Shown one piece after another: positions 27,757 through 36,341 of a DNA stretch of 64,000 nt (within the stretch, counting starts at the first letter, position 1; the number at the start of each line of letters is the position of its first letter). The notes below the pieces were generated by a model. It saw only the letters and a list, made by a program, of their open reading frames with translations, had not been told where the DNA came from and searched no databases. The DNA comes from Candidatus Latescibacterota bacterium (GTDB lineage: Bacteria; JAAXHH01): NCBI GenBank assembly GCA_022821085.1, contig JAJEEG010000006.1, forward strand, positions 204,405 through 268,404, read 5' to 3'. The translations under genes were made by a program, and so were the position numbers.

Positions 27757-30405
27757 CTAGAGCGAGAAGCCATACTTGACATACCAGAATGCGCCGCTGA
27801 AGCCGAACGGACTGTACTGGCTGTACTTGTTGCCGGGTCCGCCCGAGGGGCCTCCGGCGGCATGCGGATTCTCGTCCGGATAGGTGTTCAGGATGTTCTG
27901 CGCACCGATGGTTATCCTGGACCGGTCGTCGTTGAACCTGATGGTACTCTCCAGATCCACCAGGACCCTGCCGTCATAGGTCTCGCCATCGCGGAAATCG
28001 TACCAGGAACCGAAGTAGCTGGCCCGTCCCAGGGCGTTCCAGTTGTCGGCCAGGGACTGGGTCAGGGTCAGATTGCCGCGTTGCCTGGGCAGTCCCTCCT
28101 CCAGCGCCTTGATCTGCGTGGCGTCCAGGATTTCCGGATTGTGGTCGGTGACTTCGGAGCTCGTGTAGTTGTAGGCCAGGCTCATCGTACCTGTCCCCAC
28201 CGGCGCCGAAACCACGACATCGATCCCACGGTTGGCGGAGTCGAAGTCGTTGGTGAAGAACTGAAATCCCTGCAGCCCCGCCGCGCTGGTGATGCCTTCG
28301 ACGATCAACTGGGCTCTCTCCGCGTCGCTGAGCTCGAAATTCTGGGAGACCGTCAGCCGGTCGCGCACCCGGATATCGAAATAATCGATCGTGGCGCTCA
28401 CGGCGCCCAGATCAAAAACGAGGCCCGCGGAGATATTCACGGATTTCTCCGCGTCGAGCGGCTTGCCGCCCTTCAACTCGGCCGCGCGGCTGTTGGAGGG
28501 CACCGTCCCGTTGTTCACCAGGTCGTTCAAATCCGAGTCGAACTCCGTCGTGATGTTGAACGCATTCTGCTGGCCGGGGGTCGGCGCCCTGAAACCCGTG
28601 CTGGCGCTGCCGCGCAGTTTCACTTCGTCGGACAAGCTGAAGTTCGTGGCCACCTTGTAGTTGGTGGTCGTACCGAAATCTTCGAAAACTTCAGCACGCA
28701 CGGCCAGGTCGAGCAGCCACCGGTCCGTGGGCGTGAGTCCGCCTTCCAGGTAGATCGCATTGTTGGAACGGCTCCACTCTCCAGCGGCGACCTTGCTGAA
28801 TCCCGCGAAACCATTGGTAGCCGGTGCGAATCCCTGGCTGGCGAGGGGCTGGCCGATCAGGTAGGACTCGACCTGGCCTTCGACGAGCTCGAAGGTCTCG
28901 GTCCGCCTTTCGAGGCCGGCAGCCAGGACCAGGTTGTTACCGACCGGATAGGTCACGTCGAGGTTCAGGTTGACTTCGGACTGGACATAGGAGCCCGGGT
29001 CGAAATAGGTCGGGGTGTCGGGACCCATGGAGGCGTTGACCGTATTATAGATGAAGTAGTCGGCCTCGTTGCGTCCGTACGCCGCGCTCAGTTCCCAGCG
29101 CATCAAGTTCGCCGCCCGTCCTCTGATGCCAAGAATCACGGACTCGTCCGACGCGAAGGCGCCGAACCGGGGCGTGAACCCTCCGGGAAACTTCTTCAGG
29201 AACGAGAAGCAGTTGGGATCGTCGCGAATACGAAGCCAGGCTTCCTGGTCCGGACGGTCGTTGATGATGGGCACCGGTGCGCATTCGCCACCCTGGCCAA
29301 TGCCGTCCAGGTCGCCGACCAGCAGCGTGGGCCGCATCACGCCGTCTATTTCCACCACGGGACCCTCGTACACGCCGGTGCGGGTGTGCGGATTGCGGAA
29401 GTAGAACCCGCCGTCGACTTCCTTGCTGGCAAAGTTGGCGTGGCCGAAGAACTCGAGGTTATCGGCGATCGCCGCGCCGTAGTTTGCGAAGATCTTCAGG
29501 TCGTCCCGTACAAAGGGCTGGCCCCAGAACGTCTCGGGATTGGCGATGTCGAGATTGCCGGCCGCGATCAGGGCCCTGCCGGAAGCCGTCTGCACCGAAC
29601 GGACCGATTCGCTGGAATTGCCGTATTCCACGCTGAGACTGAGCCACGCGTCTTCGTGGCCCACGCCCACGTTACCCGCAATCAGGAATAGCTCTCCGTC
29701 GCCGAGAAACCTGCCGGAACCGTCCTGGAAGCTGCCGACCTTGGTCTCCAGGTTGAATCCGTCGTAGTTGTCCTTGAGCTGGAAGTTCAGCACCCCCGCG
29801 ATGGCATCGGAACCGTACTGCGCCGATGCGCCGTCGCGCAGGACTTCCACCCTTTCGAGCGCAATGGACGGGATCGCGGCCAGGTCGGGGCCCTGCGCGC
29901 CTTCGGCCACGGCGTTGGCGTACCAGTTGATCACGGCGCCGCGGTGCCGGCGCTTGCCGTTGACGAGGACCAGCACCTGGTCGGGCGCCAGGCTGCGCAG
30001 ATTGGCGGGCCGGACGATCGTGCCCGCGTCGCTGATCGGCTGGGTATTGACGTTGTAGGAGGGAACGACGTTCCGCATCAGGTCGGCCAGGTCCGAACCG
30101 CCCTGCTGGATGAATTCCTCGACTTGAATCACGTCGATGGGTACGGTGGACTCGGTGATGGTCCGCGGCTGCGTCCGCGCTCCGACCACCGTCATGCTTT
30201 CCAATTCCCCTTCCAGCACGATGGGCAGTTCGGGTAACTGCTGCTCGGCTGAAGTCGCCTGGTCTTCACCGGTTGCCGCCTCTTCGGCGGCCTCCTGTGC
30301 CAGGGTCCGCTGAGCGGTAATCACGAGGAATACCGCCATGAAGCAAAACACCGCGACGGAGCGCAGCACGCGCGTCGCTGGTATGTTGCCGGAAATACAC
30401 TGCAT
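27757..30405 (-). CDS. TonB-dependent outer-membrane receptor, large
   Basis: An 882-residue outer-membrane receptor with a signal peptide of about 37 residues ending ...ITAQRTLAQ. A short Glu/Ala-rich linker follows, then a plug domain: TVVGARTQPRTI (a TonB-box-like region), DLMRNVVPSY, DQVLVLVNGKRRHRGA and RVEVLRDGASAQYGSDAIAGVLN. The remaining residues form the barrel, ending FWYVKYGFSL. The plug resembles iron-siderophore or cobalamin-type receptors of the large iron-transport clade rather than SusC. The start ATG 30405 follows an aggga-type SD. The upstream region is AT-rich. No periplasmic or inner-membrane transporter partner is adjacent, so the ligand is unknown. Confidence 0.92.
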   Translation of the reverse strand: MQCISGNIPATRVLRSVAVFCFMAVFLVITAQRTLAQEAAEEAATGEDQATSAEQQLPELPIVLEGELESMTVVGARTQPRTITESTVPIDVIQVEEFIQQGGSDLADLMRNVVPSYNVNTQPISDAGTIVRPANLRSLAPDQVLVLVNGKRRHRGAVINWYANAVAEGAQGPDLAAIPSIALERVEVLRDGASAQYGSDAIAGVLNFQLKDNYDGFNLETKVGSFQDGSGRFLGDGELFLIAGNVGVGHEDAWLSLSVEYGNSSESVRSVQTASGRALIAAGNLDIANPETFWGQPFVRDDLKIFANYGAAIADNLEFFGHANFASKEVDGGFYFRNPHTRTGVYEGPVVEIDGVMRPTLLVGDLDGIGQGGECAPVPIINDRPDQEAWLRIRDDPNCFSFLKKFPGGFTPRFGAFASDESVILGIRGRAANLMRWELSAAYGRNEADYFIYNTVNASMGPDTPTYFDPGSYVQSEVNLNLDVTYPVGNNLVLAAGLERRTETFELVEGQVESYLIGQPLASQGFAPATNGFAGFSKVAAGEWSRSNNAIYLEGGLTPTDRWLLDLAVRAEVFEDFGTTTNYKVATNFSLSDEVKLRGSASTGFRAPTPGQQNAFNITTEFDSDLNDLVNNGTVPSNSRAAELKGGKPLDAEKSVNISAGLVFDLGAVSATIDYFDIRVRDRLTVSQNFELSDAERAQLIVEGITSAAGLQGFQFFTNDFDSANRGIDVVVSAPVGTGTMSLAYNYTSSEVTDHNPEILDATQIKALEEGLPRQRGNLTLTQSLADNWNALGRASYFGSWYDFRDGETYDGRVLVDLESTIRFNDDRSRITIGAQNILNTYPDENPHAAGGPSGGPGNKYSQYSPFGFSGAFWYVKYGFSL

Positions 30406-30756
30406 CTGTACTCTCCCTTTAGTTGGGGTTGCCGGACGCAGGGTGCCTGTTTTAGCTCGAGGCATGGGTGCACTTACGCCGGCGAAGGACAAAATACTGA
30501 ATCCGATGTGGACGTAAGATCGGCAAGTGTGAATTATGAATCTTAATTTAACAGTTTAATTTTCCAAATACGTGATGTTACTGTGAGTAATCTATGAGCA
30601 TTATATGTATTGATTCGCCAGCGCCGGGCAGGGTTGATCCGGTTCAGGTTGCTTTTGCGGGACCGAGTCGTTAGATTGGACGCTGCGGGAAATAGATCGA
30701 ACCTTAAAGTAATAGAGACAATAAGGCAGAATTACCCGGTTTGGGAGGAAATGGAA
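30406..30756. promoter_or_regulatory. AT-rich divergent intergenic region
   Basis: Between the receptor (minus) and the small gene at 30757 (plus) lie 351 bp. The part from 30525 to 30610 is distinctly AT-rich (for example aatttaacagtttaatttt), unlike its surroundings, and probably carries the receptor promoter. I do not see a confident -35/-10 pair or any gene. A strong SD, gggagg, closes the region ahead of the small plus-strand gene. Confidence 0.45.
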
Positions 30757-30933
30757 ATGGCTAAGGACAGGAGTTTTGCGGCCAAGATGGCCAAGGGAAG
30801 CGATAAGAACCAGGAGGAAGAGGTCCAGACCGTTCTGCTGGTCAAACCCGTCAAGTCCGAAGAGGGCCACTACAAGTTCAAGCGCACGCTGACCAGGCTG
30901 ACCCCCGAGAACAAGAAAGCTCTCGGCGTCTGA
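30757..30933 (+). CDS. Small basic protein, possibly DUF4295/bL38-like
   Basis: A 58-residue charged protein: MAKDRSFAAKMAKGSDKN at the start, a middle of VQTVLLVKPVKS, then HYKFKRTLTRLTPENKKALGV. Lys and Arg make up about a quarter of it. The start is chosen from the SD gggagg ahead of the ATGs at 30751 and 30757; either gives nearly the same product. The VKSEEGHYKFKR region loosely resembles the small ribosome-associated DUF4295 (bL38) family of Bacteroidota, where the gene sits near rpmB/rpmG; here those genes lie about 16 kb away. The resemblance is short and unverified. Convergent with the CPBP protease, 15 bp apart. Confidence 0.7.
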   Translation: MAKDRSFAAKMAKGSDKNQEEEVQTVLLVKPVKSEEGHYKFKRTLTRLTPENKKALGV

Positions 30934-30948
30934 AGCCGAACCAGTCCA

Positions 30949-31710
30949 CTAAAACAACGCGTTGACGAGCGCGTCCCTATCTGCCGTCATCTGCAGCGTG
31001 CTGAGCAGATTGTTCAGCACGTGGATGGCGAGGGGGACGTAGAGCGAACCGGTACGCTCGCGGGCGATCCCGAGCAGGATGCCGATCAGGGCGATCAGCG
31101 TCAGGAAGAACGGGTCGTACTGGGCTACGTGCAGCAGCGTCCAGAGCGCCGTGGTGACGACGATCGTTCCCCCGGCGCCCAGCCTCGTCCGCCTCAGCCC
31201 CTCGTAGAGAAATCCCCTGAACAGCGCTTCTTCGAAGACCGGCGCGGCGATCACGAGCGCGAACCAGAGCAGCGTCGTGTACCGGGTCGTTTCGATGATC
31301 GATTCCATGACCGGCGGTATCGGCGACCGTCCGAGCTCCACGGTGACCAGGTCGGCCAGCTGAAGCAGCACGAAGGCGAATACCACCCAACCGAGCACGG
31401 TCGAGCCCCGGACCGGCCGGAGCGCCAGCCAGGTTCGCAGGTCCAGGCCCCGTGCGCGGCCGCCGCGGTCCAGGATGAGCAGCAGGAGGAACGTACAGGG
31501 TATGGCGGAGAGGATTACGCCCACGGCGATCAGGTCGCCCATGCGTTCCGTTGGATCCAGGTCCAGCACGGCTATCAGGACGACCGTCACAACGACCTGC
31601 AATACCAGGTAGACGCCCAGCACCAGCGCGGTGGAAACGAGGGTGAAGCCGAGTCGCGGCGGTGGATGGATTCCTTCAGGCTCGACTGCGTCCAGCGGGG
31701 GTTCGTTCAT
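30949..31710 (-). CDS. CPBP-family intramembrane metalloprotease (CAAX-like)
   Basis: A 253-residue integral membrane protein with about 7-8 hydrophobic helices. The glutamate-rich motif FEEALFRGFLYEGLRR (EExxxR) and a later His in AIHVLNN are the metal-binding catalytic residues of the CAAX prenyl protease 2/bacteriocin-processing family. A LLHVAQYDP segment contributes another His. Members cleave or trim membrane-linked peptides; the specific substrate is unknown. The start is ATG 31710 (MNEPPLDAVEPEG). A longer in-frame extension to the left of the PiT gene is only out-of-frame readthrough of that gene. Confidence 0.88.
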   Translation of the reverse strand: MNEPPLDAVEPEGIHPPPRLGFTLVSTALVLGVYLVLQVVVTVVLIAVLDLDPTERMGDLIAVGVILSAIPCTFLLLLILDRGGRARGLDLRTWLALRPVRGSTVLGWVVFAFVLLQLADLVTVELGRSPIPPVMESIIETTRYTTLLWFALVIAAPVFEEALFRGFLYEGLRRTRLGAGGTIVVTTALWTLLHVAQYDPFFLTLIALIGILLGIARERTGSLYVPLAIHVLNNLLSTLQMTADRDALVNALF

Positions 31711-31766
31711 GCGGGGTTTCCGGCGACTCGGGGGCCTGCAAAGGACAAGCGGGGCCGGCCGTCGGT

Positions 31767-33029
31767 TTAAAGTATGGCCCGGAAAACGTAGAAGAAGACA
31801 ATCGCAAGCACGGCGCCGATGGGAACAGTGATGATCCAGGACGCCGCGATCCGGCCCAGGATGCTCAGGTCCAGGGCCTTGATCCCCTGGGCGAGTCCCA
31901 CGCCCATGACCCCGCCGACCAGGGTCTGGGTCGTCGAGATGGGCAGACCGAGGCGGCTGGCAAGGACGATGGTGATGGCCGCGGCGAATTCGGCCGAGTA
32001 TCCCCGGGTGGGCGTCAGTTCCGTGATCTTGGTGCCGATGGTCGCCATGACGCGGTAGCCCATGGTCGCCAGTCCGATGACGATGCCGATGCCGCCGACC
32101 AGGAGGAGCCAACTGGGTACCGGAGACTCGGGGTTGACCACGCCGGACTGGCTGATATTCACCACCGCCGCCAGCGGTCCGATGGCGTTCGCCACGTCAT
32201 TGGACCCGTGGGCGAAGGCCACGGCGCAGGCGCTCATGATCTGGAGCACGCCGAACATCTTCTCGACGATGGCCATCTGGCCGTCGCCGGACGATGCGTC
32301 CACGGTCTCGGCGTCCGGCCGGTTACCGATCATCCCGAGCAGGAAGTGGCCGGCGATCACCGCGAAGATGCCCAGGATGCCGGACCAGAGGAGCGATTCG
32401 GCGAGCGTGAGATCCAGGTCGACGTTCTGCAGTCCCTTGAACAGGGTGACCAGCGAAATGACGACGACGACGCTGAAGATATAGAGCGGCGCCCATTTCC
32501 GGGTCCGCCGCACGGGATCCGGGTGGCGGAGGATCGTCCATTTGATCGCACTGAAGATCAGGTAGGCCAGGATGCCGCACAGCAGGGGCGAGACGACCCA
32601 GGATGCGACGATCTGGGTCAGCTGTTCCCACTGTACGACGCCGACGCCGAAGGCGACGATGCCGAAGCCCGCGATGGCGCCCACGATCGAATGGGTGGTC
32701 GATACGGGCCAGCCTAGCCGGGAAGCGACCACGAGCCAGGTACCCGCGGCCGTGAGCGCCGCGAGCATGCCGTACACGATGAGTTCCGGCGCGGCCGCCG
32801 AAATCTCGGGGTCCAGTATGCCACCCCGAACGGTCTTGGTAACCTGGCCTCCCACCAGGAAGGCCCCGAGGAATTCGAGCACACCGGCGATCAGGATGGC
32901 CTGCTTGATCGTAAGCGCCTTGGAACCCACCGAGGTTCCCATGGCGTTGGCCACGTCGTTCGCGCCGATGGAGAAGGCCATGTACAGCCCGAGCGCTACG
33001 GCCAGATACAGGGTAAAGTCGCTCCCCAT
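31767..33029 (-). CDS. pitA: Inorganic phosphate transporter, PiT family
   Basis: A 420-residue cation- or proton-coupled phosphate permease. The duplicated PiT signature is clear: SIGANDVANAMGTSVG near residue 20 and HGSNDVANAIGPLAA in the second half. About ten TM helices are seen. The central hydrophilic loop between the two halves is short. It moves phosphate (or metal-phosphate) across the inner membrane. There is no adjacent PhoU-like regulator (DUF47), which often accompanies PiT genes. The start is ATG 33029. It is separated by 56 bp from the CPBP protease. Confidence 0.93.
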   Translation of the reverse strand: MGSDFTLYLAVALGLYMAFSIGANDVANAMGTSVGSKALTIKQAILIAGVLEFLGAFLVGGQVTKTVRGGILDPEISAAAPELIVYGMLAALTAAGTWLVVASRLGWPVSTTHSIVGAIAGFGIVAFGVGVVQWEQLTQIVASWVVSPLLCGILAYLIFSAIKWTILRHPDPVRRTRKWAPLYIFSVVVVISLVTLFKGLQNVDLDLTLAESLLWSGILGIFAVIAGHFLLGMIGNRPDAETVDASSGDGQMAIVEKMFGVLQIMSACAVAFAHGSNDVANAIGPLAAVVNISQSGVVNPESPVPSWLLLVGGIGIVIGLATMGYRVMATIGTKITELTPTRGYSAEFAAAITIVLASRLGLPISTTQTLVGGVMGVGLAQGIKALDLSILGRIAASWIITVPIGAVLAIVFFYVFRAIL

Positions 33030-33126
33030 TGGTGCTGTATTCTCCTGGTGTCCGGTGGGTGGTGAGAAGGCAGTCCGGGTCGGTAGTTGACCGGGTCCGC
33101 TTAAGGCGGGTTCAATATACCGACGG

Positions 33127-33151
33127 GGCGCTCCAGCGCCACGCTTTTTTT
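33127..33151 (+). terminator. Possible intrinsic terminator (plus orientation)
   Basis: GGCGCT-cc-AGCGCC (33127-33140) is followed four bases later by seven Ts (33145-33151). It points rightwards between two minus-strand genes, so it would terminate antisense or readthrough transcripts. A function for the neighbouring genes is unclear. Confidence 0.4.
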
Positions 33152-33219
33152 CGCTGCGCCGCGGATAGCCCTCCGTACCGCAGCGCTTGAATAACGGAAC
33201 GTCCCGAGTACCGGGAGAA

Positions 33220-34884
33220 TCAGTACTTCAACCCGGTGTAAAGCCGCTCGTCCACGCGGGCGACCAGGACCCGCGCCTCTCGCCTGCGCACCCACCGCGC
33301 AACGGCGTCGCGGGTTTCGTCCAGGGTGCTTACGGCCTCAGCGGCGATACCGAACCCTTCGGCGACCTTCGCCCAGTCCACCGGCGCGAAGTCTACGCCC
33401 GTCACGGGGAGTTTTCTGGCTTGCTGGGCGATCTTGATGACCGCCAGCGACGCGTCGTACAGGACGACGATCAACGGCGCGATGCCGGTTCGCCGGATCG
33501 TCTCGAGTTCCTGGACCATCATGGCGAAGGCGCCGTCTCCCGTAACCGCCGCCACCGGGCGATCGGGCAGGACCAGGGCCGCGCCCATGGCCGCGCCTAC
33601 CCCGTAACCCATGGATGAAAGGCCGTTGGACATGAGGAAGGTGCCCGGTTCCGGCGCCTGCCATCGTTGTCCCATCACATTCTTGTGTGCACCTACGTCT
33701 GAAGAGACGACGGTATCTTCCGGGAGCGCTTCCCGAAGGGCGCCCACCAGGTGGTAGGGCGACATGCCGTCCGGCCCCTCCTCGGTCGGCGGGTGGTAGG
33801 CCGCGTCGACCCGCGCCTTCAGGTAACCGATATCTTCGGCCGTCCACAGGCACCGTCCGTGGTATCCTTCGGCGACGCGGCCCAGGAGGGCGGACACGTC
33901 GCCCACGCAGGCCGCCGGCGGCGCATAGGTGCCGAAATCCACGGGGGCGTTGGCGACGATCTGCAGCGGCGCGTCGAAATGCCAGAGCCGGGAGACCTCC
34001 ACCGGATCGAACCCGATCCCCAGGACGCAGTCGCTTCGCTGCAGCCATTCGATGATCCGGTCTTCACCGGCGGCCGGCGCGATCGTGCCCAGGAACCGGT
34101 CTCCGCGCTCATCGGCGATCCCCTTCGCCTGCACGGTCGTTGCATAGGGCAGGCCGGTGTCGCGCAGGAAACGACGGACGGCCGGCGCGTCCCTGGCCGC
34201 GTCCATGGCGATGCCGACGACGGCGACGGGTCTTTCGGCACCGTTCATCGTGGACAGGATACGGGGCAGGTCCGATTCGTCCGTGGGGACCGAAGGCGGT
34301 GGATGCGCGGTCCCTTGGCCGGCGGGGCTGGCCGGCCCGGCCACGCCGGCCGCGGATTCCGGACTGGCGGCCGGCTTCCCCGCCACGTCTGAAGGCACGG
34401 CGAGATATACCGGACCCCGCGGGGGCCCCGTCGCGACGGAGAGTGAGTTTTTCACGGTGACTTCGACGTCCGCGCCTTCGAGGTCGACGGACCATCGGGC
34501 GATGGGGGTGAACAGGTCGGTCAGGGGCAGGTTCTGCTTGTTGCTCCGGTGGTGCCTTTCCGTCGACGTCCGTGCGGAGATGGCCAGGACGGGGTCGCGG
34601 TCCAGGTAGGCGGTCCCCACGCCGAGCACCAGGTTGCACGCGCCCGGTCCCAGGGTCGCCACGCAGACCCCCGGGATGCCGGTCAGGCGTCCCACGGCCG
34701 CCGCCATGAAGGCCGCCGTGGACTCGTGGCCGGTCAGGACGAATCGGATCCCCGACCGTTCCAGTGCGTCGATGAGCTCAAGGACTTCACCGCCGGGATG
34801 CCCGAAAGCGAATCGGACGCCGGCTTCGTGAAGGGTCTGCGCGATGACCTCCGCGCAGGTGTGATTTGGGGTCAAACCGGTCAC
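33220..34884 (-). CDS. Thiamine-pyrophosphate-dependent enzyme (acetolactate synthase/benzoylformate decarboxylase-like)
   Basis: A 554-residue TPP enzyme. The PYR-domain catalytic Glu is in LTGHESTAAFMAAAVGR (about E54). The PP domain has AVTGDGAFAMMVQELETIRRTG and VVLYDASLAVIK, where Asp/Asn residues hold Mg. The central domain contains an Ala/Pro/Ser-rich linker (VAGPASPAGQGTAHPPPS) at the PYR-to-central junction. It is distinct from the TPP enzyme at 8957-10615. No ilvN-type regulatory subunit is adjacent. Substrate assignment is not possible from sequence alone. It begins three bases after the DUF4340 gene ends, so is likely co-transcribed with the export module. Confidence 0.87.
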   Translation of the reverse strand: MTGLTPNHTCAEVIAQTLHEAGVRFAFGHPGGEVLELIDALERSGIRFVLTGHESTAAFMAAAVGRLTGIPGVCVATLGPGACNLVLGVGTAYLDRDPVLAISARTSTERHHRSNKQNLPLTDLFTPIARWSVDLEGADVEVTVKNSLSVATGPPRGPVYLAVPSDVAGKPAASPESAAGVAGPASPAGQGTAHPPPSVPTDESDLPRILSTMNGAERPVAVVGIAMDAARDAPAVRRFLRDTGLPYATTVQAKGIADERGDRFLGTIAPAAGEDRIIEWLQRSDCVLGIGFDPVEVSRLWHFDAPLQIVANAPVDFGTYAPPAACVGDVSALLGRVAEGYHGRCLWTAEDIGYLKARVDAAYHPPTEEGPDGMSPYHLVGALREALPEDTVVSSDVGAHKNVMGQRWQAPEPGTFLMSNGLSSMGYGVGAAMGAALVLPDRPVAAVTGDGAFAMMVQELETIRRTGIAPLIVVLYDASLAVIKIAQQARKLPVTGVDFAPVDWAKVAEGFGIAAEAVSTLDETRDAVARWVRRREARVLVARVDERLYTGLKY

Positions 34885-34887
34885 CCT

Positions 34888-36339
34888 CTACTCGGAGGTT
34901 ACCAGGTCTGCGCGTCTCAGGCGGATCCGGTCGAAGCTCTCCGCGGATATGACGTAATACCATTGGGCGAAACGGGCGTTCAGGTCCGCGGAGGTCCGTC
35001 GTCCCGTATCGACGCGCTGCCGCCAGTCCTCGTGTTTTTCGTGCAGATCGGCATTCGTCCGGTCGGCATCGGTCCAGAGGGAGTCCGCACGGGCCTGGAA
35101 ACCCAGGTCGTCGGGCCTGGGGGGTTCCGGGAAGAGGCCGGCGTCGAATCCGGTCGTGATGAAGAGATACCGGTTCTCGCCCGGTCCTGCGGGGCTTCCG
35201 GGTCCAAAGCCGCCGGGGTCGAAGCCGCCGGTCCCGCCAGAGCCGCCGGTCCCGCCCGAACCGCCTGAAACGCCAGAGCCGCCGGTCCCGCCCGAACCGG
35301 CCAGGCCGGCCGTGACCTCGTCTCCGGCGCCGTACACGATCTCCCCGAAGCGCAGCGTGTAGGTGACGCCGTCCTCCGTGCGGACCTGGGTCTCCCCTTC
35401 GTTGGAGACCAGCTGGCCGTCCCCCGTGAAGTAGTAGCCCTTCTGCTGCAGCGAGGCCAGATCGCCGCGGGTGATGCTGAAGCCTTCGTCGTTGTCTTCC
35501 AGGCTCCTGGAAAGACCGGCGGGCTTGGGCCGGACGCCTACGATCGTCAACTCGTCCAGGGCCCTGAGCAGGTCTTCCATCTTCACCGCGTCGACTTTCT
35601 GCCCGGGCTGCATGCGGTTGGCCGTCCAGTCGGGGTCCCCACGCGACAGCACGATCGTGTCGCGCTGGTCCAGCATGCGGGTGCCTTCGTCTATGGAGTA
35701 GTCTTTCAATATCACCTGCTCAATACGCGCCTGGTCCACTTCCAGCAGATCCTTTTCGATCCAGTCGCCGAACCGGGAAGAAACGTCCACGTCGAACCGC
35801 GCCGCGTAGGTCCGCTTCTGGCCGGGTACCCGGAGGTAGCGGTACTGGCCCTCCCGGCCCGGGACGTTCCCGCCGACGATAAGGTCGGCGAGCAGGTTGT
35901 CGTTTCCGTCCTTGATCGTGACGCGCTTGCCGCGCCCGGCCAGGGAGGCGACCGACTCGTCCAGCGGGTCCACCACGCCCAGGGCTTCGTGGTCCGCGGC
36001 GATCTCGGCGACCACGTCGTCCTTGCGGACCTCGATGAGCCCGGCGGCCGTGCGGGCCAGGCGGTCCTTGTCGTCGGCGGGGTAGTTGTGGTGGGAGGGA
36101 ATGCGCCAGCGCGTGCCCTTGAACACCACGCTGAAGGCATTGATGCCTCCGGTCGCTTCGTCAAAGTCGATGACCTCGAGGGAGACCGCGTCGTTCGGAT
36201 CGACGAATTCCGGAAAGAAAGCCTCGCCGCGGTCCGAGAACGCTTCCGGCGTGGGGTCGTCCGGAGCCGCGAGGAAGGCGGCGGCGGTCACCACGGACGC
36301 CGCGGCGACAAAGGCCAGGGTCTTGCGTGTTTCATCCAT
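34888..36339 (-). CDS. DUF4340 protein of a Gld-type ABC module
   Basis: A 483-residue protein with an N-terminal membrane anchor (TLAFVAAASVVTAAAFLAA), followed by repeated DUF4340 domains (VEVRKDDVVAEIAADHEALGV-like, YLRVPGQKRTYAARFD, DWIEKDLLEVD). DUF4340 proteins are the usual third member of gldA-gldFG-type operons and lie in the periplasm. An unusual insert of about 46 residues, rich in Gly, Ser and Thr (plus coordinates 35173-35310), splits the C-terminal domain. The start is ATG 36339, two bases after the permease stop, so it is translated in tandem with it. The transported substrate is unknown. Confidence 0.9.
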   Translation of the reverse strand: MDETRKTLAFVAAASVVTAAAFLAAPDDPTPEAFSDRGEAFFPEFVDPNDAVSLEVIDFDEATGGINAFSVVFKGTRWRIPSHHNYPADDKDRLARTAAGLIEVRKDDVVAEIAADHEALGVVDPLDESVASLAGRGKRVTIKDGNDNLLADLIVGGNVPGREGQYRYLRVPGQKRTYAARFDVDVSSRFGDWIEKDLLEVDQARIEQVILKDYSIDEGTRMLDQRDTIVLSRGDPDWTANRMQPGQKVDAVKMEDLLRALDELTIVGVRPKPAGLSRSLEDNDEGFSITRGDLASLQQKGYYFTGDGQLVSNEGETQVRTEDGVTYTLRFGEIVYGAGDEVTAGLAGSGGTGGSGVSGGSGGTGGSGGTGGFDPGGFGPGSPAGPGENRYLFITTGFDAGLFPEPPRPDDLGFQARADSLWTDADRTNADLHEKHEDWRQRVDTGRRTSADLNARFAQWYYVISAESFDRIRLRRADLVTSE

Positions 36340-36341
36340 GG

